The translations under genes and the position numbers were made by a program. The notes beneath the pieces were generated by a model. That model was not told the origin of the DNA. It saw only the letters and a list, made by a program, of their open reading frames with translations, and did not search any database. A stretch of DNA of 5,022 nucleotides from Bauldia sp. (GTDB lineage: Bacteria; Pseudomonadota; Alphaproteobacteria; Rhizobiales; Kaistiaceae): positions 1 through 5,022 of the forward strand of contig JAGRKY010000011.1 of the NCBI GenBank assembly GCA_020442095.1. The letters run 5' to 3'. Below are positions 1-5,022 of the stretch, one piece after another; positions within the stretch are counted from its first letter, which is position 1; the number at the start of each line of letters is the position of its first letter.

Positions 1-389
1 ACGTCATCAACTACCGCGAGGACCGGTTCGAGAGCGTCGTCCGCAAGCTCACCAAGAAGCGCGGCGTCGATGTCGTCTTCGAGCATGTCGGTGTCGATAC
101 CTTCGCCAAAAGCATGTTCTGCCTGAAGCGCGGCGGGACGCTGGTCACCTGCGGCTCGACCACCGGGATCAACTGCGAGATCAACCTCTTCCAGCTCTAC
201 CAGCAGCAGCTCCGGCTGATCGGCAGCTTCGGCTGTTCGGTGCGCAACCTCAAGGAGACGCTGGACAAGCTTGCGGCCGGGGTGGTCAGGCCCGTGGTCG
301 ATTCGATGATCGACCTCGACGGCATCGACACCGCGCTGAACCGCATGGAATCGCGACAGGTCTTCGGCAAGATCATCGTGACGCTGTGA
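1..389 (+). CDS. Zinc-binding/medium-chain alcohol dehydrogenase family protein, C-terminal part (5' end outside window)
   Basis: The reading frame is open from base 3 to the TGA at 387-389, giving about 128 residues of a medium-chain dehydrogenase/reductase (MDR) C-terminus. Visible family marks are the end of the Rossmann NAD(P)H-binding domain (VINYRE, then GVDVVFEHVG), a following strand and turn (LKRGGTLVTCGSTTG), the segment LIGSFGCS, and the usual terminal GKIIVTL. These enzymes reduce or oxidise alcohols, aldehydes or enoyl groups using NAD(P)H. The catalytic zinc domain lies upstream, so zinc dependence and substrate cannot be judged. The stop overlaps the GTG start of the next gene (GTGA), so the two are very likely co-transcribed and translationally coupled. 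In rhizobia, an alcohol dehydrogenase gene sits directly before lpxXL in the cluster making the 27-hydroxyoctacosanoate chain of lipid A. By that context (inference) this is the corresponding adhXL gene. Family is confident; specific role is moderate. Confidence 0.88.
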   Translation, partial: VINYREDRFESVVRKLTKKRGVDVVFEHVGVDTFAKSMFCLKRGGTLVTCGSTTGINCEINLFQLYQQQLRLIGSFGCSVRNLKETLDKLAAGVVRPVVDSMIDLDGIDTALNRMESRQVFGKIIVTL

Positions 390-1504
390 GCGACGGGGCG
401 AACAGGAAGAAACGCAAATCACGAACTGCGACTGCGACGCCCGGGCGTTCCCTGACGGAGGAGAAGCGCCAGGCGCGCCGCAAGCGCCGTGCGATGCGCC
501 GCGACGAGAAGGAGGCGCGCCGCGCGGCCCGCCAGGAGGCCAAGCGGCAGGCGAAGGCCGAGCAGCGGGGCAAGTCGAAATCCGCGGATTTCCTCGATCG
601 GCGCGCCGCCGGGATGATGCGCTTCCTGTTCAACTGGGCGCAGGCGGTCGGCCGCGTCCGCGCCTCGAATATCGCCGCCGGCGTCACCCGCTTCGCCGGC
701 CGCTTCGTCAAGGAAAACAAGCTCGGCGCCGCCAATATCGCCGCGGCCTTTCCGGAAAAGAGTGAGGCCGAGCGGGCGGAGATCCTCGCCGAGGTCTGGG
801 ACAACCTCGCCCGCCAGGCGATCGAATATGCCTTTCTCAAGGATATGATCGACGCGTTCGACCCGGAGCATATGGCGGACGGGCCGGTCGAAATCGTCGG
901 CATCGAGCACATCCATGCCCTGCGCGACAGCGGCAAGGCCGGCGTTATTTTCGGCGCCCATATCGGCAATTGGGAGCTGGTCGCGGCGATCGGCGACAAG
1001 CTCGGCCTGCCGGTGACGGCGCCGTATCGCCCGCCGACCAACCCCTATATCGCCGAGGAACTGGCGAAGCGGCGCAGCGTCTTTGCCAGCGACCTGATCG
1101 CTCCGGGCGACGGCATCGCGCGACGGATCGCGCGCGCTCTGGCAAAGGGCCATCATCTCGGCATCCTCGTCGACCAGCGCATCGCCGAGGGGCAGGTCAT
1201 CCGGTTCTTCGGGCGGAAGTCGCTGAGCAATCCGGTCGTCGGCGTCATGGCGCGGCTGTTCGATTGCCCGGTCTACGGCTCCTATTCGGTACGGCTTCCC
1301 GACGGGCGTTTCCGGCTGACCATGACACCGCAGCTCGATTTGCCGCGCGACGCCGATGGCCGGGTCGACGCGGAAGCGACCAATGTCATGGTCCATGGCA
1401 TGGTCGAGGACTGGATTCGCGAGACGCCCGGCCAATGGCTTTGGCTGCACGACCGCTGGCGCTACGGCCGGCGCAAGCACAACAAGCGCTTCAAGGCCGA
1501 ATAG
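386..1504 (+). CDS. lpxXL: Lipid A biosynthesis lauroyl-type acyltransferase (LpxL/HtrB family, probable LpxXL)
   Basis: The frame encodes 372 residues of the lysophospholipid acyltransferase superfamily, which transfers acyl chains from acyl-ACP to lipid A at the inner membrane. The catalytic HX4E motif is H192 to E197 (AHIGNWE). Further family marks are PYRPPTNP (213-220), LVDQR (261-265) with the downstream FFG (274-276), and a C-terminal WLWLHDRWR. A hydrophobic amphipathic stretch begins at M77/M78 (MMRFLFNWAQAVG). Residues 1-66 form a separate basic extension, with 26 Lys/Arg among 66. Usual family members are about 300-315 residues, close to the 296 or so that follow M77. The GTG at 386 was chosen because it overlaps the preceding TGA; no clear ribosome binding site is seen there or before M37 and M77. 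The symbol rests on the upstream dehydrogenase: that pair ends the rhizobial acpXL-lpxXL cluster for very-long-chain acylation. A standard LpxL secondary acyltransferase is the alternative. Confidence 0.9.
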   Translation: MSDGANRKKRKSRTATATPGRSLTEEKRQARRKRRAMRRDEKEARRAARQEAKRQAKAEQRGKSKSADFLDRRAAGMMRFLFNWAQAVGRVRASNIAAGVTRFAGRFVKENKLGAANIAAAFPEKSEAERAEILAEVWDNLARQAIEYAFLKDMIDAFDPEHMADGPVEIVGIEHIHALRDSGKAGVIFGAHIGNWELVAAIGDKLGLPVTAPYRPPTNPYIAEELAKRRSVFASDLIAPGDGIARRIARALAKGHHLGILVDQRIAEGQVIRFFGRKSLSNPVVGVMARLFDCPVYGSYSVRLPDGRFRLTMTPQLDLPRDADGRVDAEATNVMVHGMVEDWIRETPGQWLWLHDRWRYGRRKHNKRFKAE

Positions 1505-1566
1505 CCGCGGCTCCCGGGTGCGCTCCGGCCTTCCCTTCGTCGCCCGGTCTGTGCCACCTTTGTTCC

Positions 1567-2049
1567 ATGCTCAACGATCTCAGCCGGGTCGAGCCGCCCG
1601 TCGACGGGCGACAGTCGGAACGCGCCGCCGCGATCCAGCGCGGCGTCGGACGGCTGTTGCGGGCCCGCGGCTTCGCCATCGTCGCCGAACTGCCGCTGGC
1701 GACCGGCCGCCGTGCCGATGTGGTCGGGCTCGGGCCTTCGGGTGACCTGTGGATCGTCGAGATCAAGTCCTCGATCGAGGACTTCCGCGCCGACCACAAA
1801 TGGGAGGACTATCGGCTTTCCTGCGATCGCCTCTTCTTCGCCACCCACGATGCGGTGCCGCTCGATATCTTCCCGGCCGAAACCGGGCTGATCCTCGCCG
1901 ATGCCTATGGCGCGGAGATGCTGCGGGACGCGCCGGAACACCGGCTCGCCGCCGCGACCCGCAAGGCGATGCTGGTGCGCTTCGCCCAAGCCGCGGCCCA
2001 CCGGCTGCACAGCCTCGTCGATCCGGAGGCGGACCGGCTCGCTTTCTAG
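1567..2049 (+). CDS. mmcB: MmcB family DNA repair protein (PD-(D/E)XK nuclease-like)
   Basis: This is a 160-residue soluble protein. A helical N-terminal part (RAAAIQRGVGRLLRARG) is followed by the nuclease-like core: E41, then RRADVVGLG with D51, a turn, and LWIVEIKSS with E65 and K67. This is the D-(x)n-ExK pattern of the restriction-endonuclease fold. The conserved segments DFRADHKWEDY (72-82) and CDRLFFA (86-92) are typical of the MmcB family. In Caulobacter, MmcB is a damage-induced putative nuclease contributing to mitomycin C resistance, so a cytoplasmic DNA-repair role is likely, though the reaction is not proven. The ATG at 1567 gives the expected length and places the family-like N-terminus. 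The same frame stays open far upstream, but that part is the shadow of the acyltransferase gene. No strong Shine-Dalgarno sequence precedes the start. It lies 62 bases after the acyltransferase on the same strand and converges on regA with 16 bases between stops. Confidence 0.88.
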   Translation: MLNDLSRVEPPVDGRQSERAAAIQRGVGRLLRARGFAIVAELPLATGRRADVVGLGPSGDLWIVEIKSSIEDFRADHKWEDYRLSCDRLFFATHDAVPLDIFPAETGLILADAYGAEMLRDAPEHRLAAATRKAMLVRFAQAAAHRLHSLVDPEADRLAF

Positions 2050-2065
2050 ATCTGTCGGCCGGGTA

Positions 2066-2606
2066 TCAGCGCGGGGCGCGCTTGGCGAGGATACGCTGGA
2101 GGGTGCGGCGGTGCATGTTCAGGCGCCGCGCGGTTTCCGAGACGTTGCGGTCGCAGAGTTCGTAGACCCGCTGGATATGCTCCCAGCGGACGCGGTCGGC
2201 CGACATCGGGTTTTCCGGCGGCGCGGCCTTTTCGGACGGATCGCGGGTCAGCGCGAGGTGCACGTCGTCGGCGTCGGCCGGCTTGGCGAGGTAGTCGAAA
2301 GCGCCGAGCTTCACGGCCGTGACGGGCGATGTTGCCGTAGCCGGTCAGCACGACGATGCGTGAATCGGGCCGACGCTTGCGGATCAGCTCGACGACGTCG
2401 AGGCCGTTGCCGTCCTCGAGCCGCATGTCGACCACGGCGTAGGACGGCGGCGTCGAATCGGCCTTGCGAAGGCCGTCGGCGACGCTGTCGGCGGTGTCGA
2501 CCTCGTATCCGCGGGTCTCCATTGCCCGCGCAAGACGTTGCAGAAAGGGTTTGTCATCATCGACAATCAGCAGTGACATATCACCATTCTCTTTGGGTTC
2601 GGGCAT
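2066..2606 (-). pseudogene. regA: RegA/ActR/PrrA family redox response regulator, reading frame interrupted by an approximately 5-base deletion
   Basis: Two minus-strand frames together spell a complete RegA/ActR regulator. The first half (from ATG at 2606) has the receiver acidic cluster D16-D18, phospho-acceptor D60 (YAVVDMRLEDGNGLD) and switch residue T88 (VVLTGYGNIA). The frame then shifts near 2324. The second half continues VTAVKLGAFDYLAKPADADD with the switch lysine, the conserved linker PMSADRVRWEHIQRVYEL, and a C-terminal Fis-type helix-turn-helix (NVSETARRLNMHRRTLQRIL). The family consensus reads GNIATAVTAVKLGA, so about five bases coding TA are missing. Repaired, it would be about 181 residues, normal for the family. 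Unrepaired, translation gives 94 native residues plus 92 foreign ones, ending at 2046, with no DNA-binding domain. It sits 57 bases after its kinase gene. When intact, this regulator controls redox-dependent energy, nitrogen and carbon genes. ATG 2606 was chosen because a purine-rich ribosome site precedes it; ATG 2579 or TTG 2651 are alternatives. A sequencing error is possible. Confidence 0.9.
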
Positions 2607-2616
2607 CAGGGGCCAT

Positions 2617-2629
2617 CCCTCCCTTCCTT
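2617..2629 (-). promoter_or_regulatory. Ribosome binding site of regA
   Basis: On the minus strand a long purine run (AAGGAAGGGAGGG) ends 10 bases before the ATG at 2606. It supports that start over the downstream in-frame ATG at 2579 and the upstream TTG at 2651. The spacing is slightly long, so the 2579 start cannot be excluded. Confidence 0.5.
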
Positions 2630-2645
2630 GCGAAATAGTGTCGCA
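2629..2645. promoter_or_regulatory. Inverted repeat resembling a RegR/RegA box upstream of regA
   Basis: The sequence TGCGA-N7-TCGCA forms a 5-bp inverted repeat in the 57-base gap between the kinase and regulator genes, directly against the regA ribosome site. Read on the minus strand, its 15-base core (GCGACACTATTTCGC) agrees with the remembered Bradyrhizobium RegR box GNGRCRTTNNGNCGC at 9 of 11 specified positions. Binding by RegA is an inference. A weak chance repeat in GC-rich DNA is the alternative. Confidence 0.35.
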
Positions 2646-2663
2646 CCGCAAGAATTTGAAGGG

Positions 2664-4025
2664 TTATAGGGATTCGATTTCGGCTCGCCAAGTCGATTGC
2701 GCGGCTTTCTGGGGCGCAATGTTGCCCGGTGGTGCATCGAAAAGGGATCGCGGCCAGGTAATCCGCACGATTGCACCTCTTTCCGGCCGTTCGCGATTGG
2801 CCATGGTCAGCCGCGCGCCGGTGCGCTCGAGGATGGTTTTTGCGATGAAAAGCCCGAGCCCGAGCCCGCCGGCCCGTTCGTCTGCCGACCTGCCGCGGGT
2901 CGTCACATAGGGTTCACCGATTCGCTCCAGAATGCCCGGGGCGAATCCGGGGCCATCGTCGGCGATTGTCACGGTCACGTCGGTCCCCGTCCATTCCGTC
3001 GCGATGTCGACGCGTTCCGTCGCGAAGTCGACGGCATTCTCGATCAGGTTGGCCAGGCCCTGGATCACGGCCGGGTTCCGCCGTCCAACCGGTTCGGCTC
3101 CCGCTCCCCCGGGCGATGTCACGACGATCTTCGCGGCGCCGTCGCGATAGGGTTCCACAAGTTCCTCGATCAGGTGCGAGAGGGGCTGGTGGGTATGGGG
3201 GTGATCGAGTTCGTTCGACAGCGACGTCAGCTTCGTCAGGATATCGCGGCAGCGCTGGGTCTGGCTCTTGAGCAGGCCGATATCCTCGGCATGCGGGCTG
3301 TCCGGCGGCAGCTCGCGCTCCAGTTCCTTGGCAACGAGGGCGATGGTGGCAAGCGGGGTGCCGAGCTCGTGGGCGGCCGCGGCGGCCAGTCCGTCGAGGG
3401 CGATCAGGTGCTGTTCCCGCGCCAGCACCATCTCGGTCTCGTTTAGCGCCTTGGCAAGCTGGCGCGCCTCCTCGGTGACCCGGAAGGCATAGATCCCGGT
3501 GAAGGCGCAGGCGGAGACGAGCGCGATCCAGATCCCCGCCGAGAAGACTGGCGGGACCGTGATCTCCTCTCCCGGATGCCACGGCAGCGGCCAATGCCAG
3601 ACGGCGAGCAGGGTCGCGGTCGCCACCACGAGCAAGCCGAGCAGCATGGTCGGTCTCGGCGCGAGCGTCGTGGCCGAGATGATGACCGGGACGAGGAGCA
3701 GCATCGAGAAGGGATTATCGAGGCCGCCGGTCAGCAGGAGCAGCGCGCCGAGTTGCAGGACATCGTAGGCGAGCAGGCAGAAGGCGGCACCGCCCCTCAG
3801 TCTCTGGCTGGCGGGATAGCGCAGGCCAAGCGCGATGTTGAGCAATGCGGAAAGGGCGATCAGGCCGAGGCAGAAGACGATCGGCAGCGGGAAGCCGAGC
3901 CCAAGCCTGACGAAGAGAACGGCGGCGGTCTGCCCGGCGACCGCCAGCCAGCGCAGCCGGACCAGGGTCTCCAGCCGCAGGCTGTGACCGGTAAGATCGC
4001 TTGCTGTCAGGGGCAGGGTGGTCAT
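2664..4025 (-). CDS. regB: RegB/ActS/PrrB family redox-sensing membrane histidine kinase
   Basis: This is a 453-residue sensor kinase of the global redox two-component system, acting at the inner membrane and phosphorylating RegA/ActR. The N-terminal half (about residues 25-181) holds roughly six hydrophobic membrane segments. It contains the quinone-binding heptad GGLDNPF at 100-106, a family hallmark. The dimerisation domain has the phospho-accepting H219 in AAAHELGTPLATI. The redox-active cysteine of the family is present as C259 in QRCRDIL. The ATPase domain shows the N-box (N326, N330: LANLIENAVDFA), DDGPGF (356-361) and GLGLGLF (387-393). All key residues are intact, in contrast to the broken regulator gene downstream. 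ATG 4025 was chosen from the family-like start TTLPLTASDL; a GTG two codons upstream (4031) is equally possible, and neither has a strong ribosome site. The kinase-then-regulator order on one strand is the rhizobial actS-actR arrangement. It is divergent from phaZ. Confidence 0.95.
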   Translation of the reverse strand: MTTLPLTASDLTGHSLRLETLVRLRWLAVAGQTAAVLFVRLGLGFPLPIVFCLGLIALSALLNIALGLRYPASQRLRGGAAFCLLAYDVLQLGALLLLTGGLDNPFSMLLLVPVIISATTLAPRPTMLLGLLVVATATLLAVWHWPLPWHPGEEITVPPVFSAGIWIALVSACAFTGIYAFRVTEEARQLAKALNETEMVLAREQHLIALDGLAAAAAHELGTPLATIALVAKELERELPPDSPHAEDIGLLKSQTQRCRDILTKLTSLSNELDHPHTHQPLSHLIEELVEPYRDGAAKIVVTSPGGAGAEPVGRRNPAVIQGLANLIENAVDFATERVDIATEWTGTDVTVTIADDGPGFAPGILERIGEPYVTTRGRSADERAGGLGLGLFIAKTILERTGARLTMANRERPERGAIVRITWPRSLFDAPPGNIAPQKAAQSTWRAEIESL

Positions 4026-4067
4026 TTGCACACGATTTCAGTGATCCGGGCCCACTGAACCTTTTCC

Positions 4068-4096
4068 TTGCTCGACGTCGGACCAAGTCTTATCAT
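4068..4096 (+). promoter_or_regulatory. Possible sigma-70-type promoter for phaZ
   Basis: A TTGCTC box (3 of 6 matches to the -35 consensus) is followed after exactly 17 bases by TATCAT (5 of 6 matches to the -10 consensus). Initiation would fall near 4102-4104, giving a leader of about 45 bases before the phaZ ATG and placing the start point in the centre of the palindrome at 4096-4110. The -35 match is weak, so this is tentative. Confidence 0.3.
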
Positions 4097-4110
4097 TTTG
4101 CAGTGCAAAA
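4096..4110. promoter_or_regulatory. Perfect 15-bp palindrome, candidate PhaR operator
   Basis: TTTTGCA-G-TGCAAAA is a perfect 7-bp inverted repeat around one central base, in an AT-rich island between the divergent kinase and PHA depolymerase genes. Alphaproteobacterial PhaR, the PHA-responsive repressor of phasin and PHA genes, is known to bind TGC/GCA-type repeats. Its position over the predicted phaZ start point and just before the PHA gene supports PhaR as the binder, but this is an inference from motif and context. Confidence 0.5.
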
Positions 4111-4118
4111 ATAATTGA

Positions 4119-4139
4119 CCGCGTGATGCTCTCATGCGG
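4119..4139 (+). promoter_or_regulatory. RNA hairpin in the phaZ leader next to the ribosome binding site
   Basis: CCGCGTGA, a five-base loop TGCTC, and TCATGCGG can form an 8-bp stem with seven Watson-Crick pairs and one G-U pair. The last two G of the stem are the first two bases of the ribosome site GGAAGGG. There is no following U-run, so it is not a classic terminator. Partial masking of the ribosome site, and hence an effect on phaZ translation, is an inference. Confidence 0.35.
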
Positions 4140-4144
4140 AAGGG
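4138..4144 (+). promoter_or_regulatory. Ribosome binding site of phaZ
   Basis: GGAAGGG lies 3 bases before the ATG at 4148, with the GGAAGG core 4-5 bases away. It fixes the phaZ start and partly overlaps the hairpin at 4119-4139. Confidence 0.6.
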
Positions 4145-4147
4145 TCG

Positions 4148-5022
4148 ATGGCTTTGCCTTATTACCACTTTTACGAAATGAACCATGCCGCCCTCAGTCC
4201 GTTGCGCGCGGCGGCAGATGCGACCCGGCTCTACTTCAAGAATCCGCTCAATCCGCTGGCCCATACCCCGTGGGGCCGCAGCGTCGCCGCCAGCGCCGAG
4301 ATGTTCGAGCGGACGACCCGGCGCTACGCGAAGCCCGAATTCGGCATTTCCTCGACCCTGGTACGCGGCGAGCGGGTTCCGATTCAGGAGCAGGTGGTCT
4401 GGGAGCGCCCCTTCTGCAACCTGATTCATTTCGAGAAGCGTTCCGGGCGGAACGGTGGCGGCCAGCCGAAGCTGCTGATCGTCGCGCCGATGTCCGGGCA
4501 TTACGCAACGCTGCTCCGCGGCACGGTCGAGACCATGCTTCCCGACCAGGACGTCTACATCACCGACTGGATCGACGCGCGGATGGTGCCGCTTGCCGAC
4601 GGTTCCTTCGACCTTGACGACTATGTCGACTACCTGATCTCGATGCTCCATTTCCTCGGGCCGGACGCCCATATCATGGCCGTCTGCCAGCCCTCGGTGC
4701 CGGTGCTTGCCGCGGTTGCCGTGATGGAGGGACGGAACGACCAGTACCTGCCGGCGACAATGACGCTGATGGGCGGGCCGATCGATACCCGGATCAATCC
4801 GACCGCGGTCAACACGCTTGCCCATGACCACGATCTCGACTGGTTCCGGCGCAACGTCATCATGCAGGTGCCGTTCCCGCATCCCGGCTTCATGCGCAAC
4901 GTCTATCCGGGCTTCCTGCAGATTTCCGGCTTCCTCAGCATGAATCTCGACCGCCATGTCGAGGCGCATCGCGACTTCTTCCGTCACCTCGTCGAGGGCG
5001 ACGGCGATTCCGCCGAGAAGCA
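4148..5022 (+). CDS. phaZ: Intracellular polyhydroxyalkanoate depolymerase (3' end outside window)
   Basis: The frame is open from ATG 4148 to the window edge, giving the first 291 residues of a family usually about 400-430 long. It begins MALPYYHFYEMNHAALSPLR, the typical N-terminus of intracellular short-chain PHA depolymerases, which hydrolyse stored polyhydroxybutyrate granules. There is no signal peptide, as expected for a cytoplasmic, granule-bound enzyme. Family marks are LIVAPMSGHYATLLRGTVE (110-128), VYITDWIDARMVP (136-148), and the nucleophile elbow AVCQPSVPVLA (178-188). There C180 replaces the serine of ordinary lipase boxes, as in the Ralstonia PhaZa1 group where the nucleophile is a cysteine. 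The catalytic Asp and His lie in the missing C-terminal part. A good ribosome site precedes the start. The gene is divergent from the redox kinase gene, with a short control region holding a candidate PhaR operator. Family assignment is very firm. Confidence 0.93.
   Translation, partial: MALPYYHFYEMNHAALSPLRAAADATRLYFKNPLNPLAHTPWGRSVAASAEMFERTTRRYAKPEFGISSTLVRGERVPIQEQVVWERPFCNLIHFEKRSGRNGGGQPKLLIVAPMSGHYATLLRGTVETMLPDQDVYITDWIDARMVPLADGSFDLDDYVDYLISMLHFLGPDAHIMAVCQPSVPVLAAVAVMEGRNDQYLPATMTLMGGPIDTRINPTAVNTLAHDHDLDWFRRNVIMQVPFPHPGFMRNVYPGFLQISGFLSMNLDRHVEAHRDFFRHLVEGDGDSAEK

Noticed and set aside
419..1480. 353-residue open frame on the minus strand opposite the acyltransferase gene
   Set aside because: It is the antisense shadow of a gene with clear catalytic motifs. 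Its translation is rich in Arg/Asp/Gly with no recognisable domain, typical of GC-rich antisense frames.
970..1566. Long in-frame upstream extension of mmcB
   Set aside because: This stretch is the wrong frame of the acyltransferase and reads as low-complexity Arg/Ala/Gly. Family-like sequence starts at the ATG at 1567.
2050..2065. Bidirectional terminator between convergent mmcB and regA
   Set aside because: The 16-base gap has no stem with a T-run on either side.
2310..2340. Programmed ribosomal frameshift in regA
   Set aside because: There is no slippery heptamer or downstream structure typical of programmed shifting. A shift would still leave out the two conserved residues, so a deletion or sequence error explains the data better.
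2845..2875. Short repeat of GAGCCC units
   Set aside because: It lies inside the regB coding region and encodes the conserved GLGLGLF nucleotide-binding motif, so it is codon repetition, not a repeat element.
4022..4987. 321-residue open frame on the minus strand opposite phaZ
   Set aside because: It is antisense to the firm phaZ reading frame, has no family motif, and would overlap the divergent control region and the regB start.
1..5022. Defence island, CRISPR, insertion sequence or other undescribed system
   Set aside because: All major genes belong to well-known core families with normal spacing. No repeat arrays, terminal inverted repeats, transposase or tRNA genes were seen. The MmcB nuclease fold is a repair family, not a defence marker here.

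Overview
The window looks like chromosomal DNA from a GC-rich alphaproteobacterium, most likely of the rhizobial (Hyphomicrobiales) side. The evidence is strongly GC-biased third codon positions, an ActS/RegB-ActR/RegA redox two-component pair in the rhizobial order, an MmcB-type nuclease-like gene, an intracellular polyhydroxyalkanoate (PHA) depolymerase with a catalytic cysteine, and an alcohol dehydrogenase-acyltransferase pair matching the end of the acpXL-lpxXL lipid A cluster. No mobile element, RNA gene or CRISPR array was seen.

Left part (1-1504, + strand): the C-terminal end of a medium-chain dehydrogenase/reductase overlaps by 4 bases (GTGA) a lipid A-type acyltransferase. By analogy with rhizobial clusters, the pair would serve synthesis and transfer of a very-long-chain fatty acid to lipid A. 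The acyltransferase carries an unusual basic N-terminal extension. After 62 bases comes mmcB (1567-2049), a small protein with a PD-(D/E)XK-like nuclease core.

Middle part (2066-4025, - strand): a membrane histidine kinase of the RegB/ActS/PrrB family (quinone-site heptad, H-box and redox cysteine all present) is followed 57 bases later by its response regulator, RegA/ActR/PrrA. The regulator reading frame is broken: about 5 bases are missing in the receiver domain near position 2324, and both halves are otherwise perfectly family-like. This is either a real recent mutation or a sequence error. regA and mmcB converge, with 16 bases between their stop codons.

Right part (4026-5022): a compact divergent control region lies between the kinase and phaZ, which runs off the window. 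It contains a perfect 15-bp TGC/GCA palindrome (candidate PhaR operator) over a predicted phaZ start point, and an RNA hairpin abutting the phaZ ribosome binding site. A second inverted repeat resembling the RegR/RegA box lies just upstream of regA, suggesting autoregulation. The window therefore joins outer-membrane lipid synthesis, DNA repair, redox sensing and carbon-store mobilisation. I found no convincing new multi-gene system. The items that most deserve follow-up are the regA lesion and the small regulatory elements.
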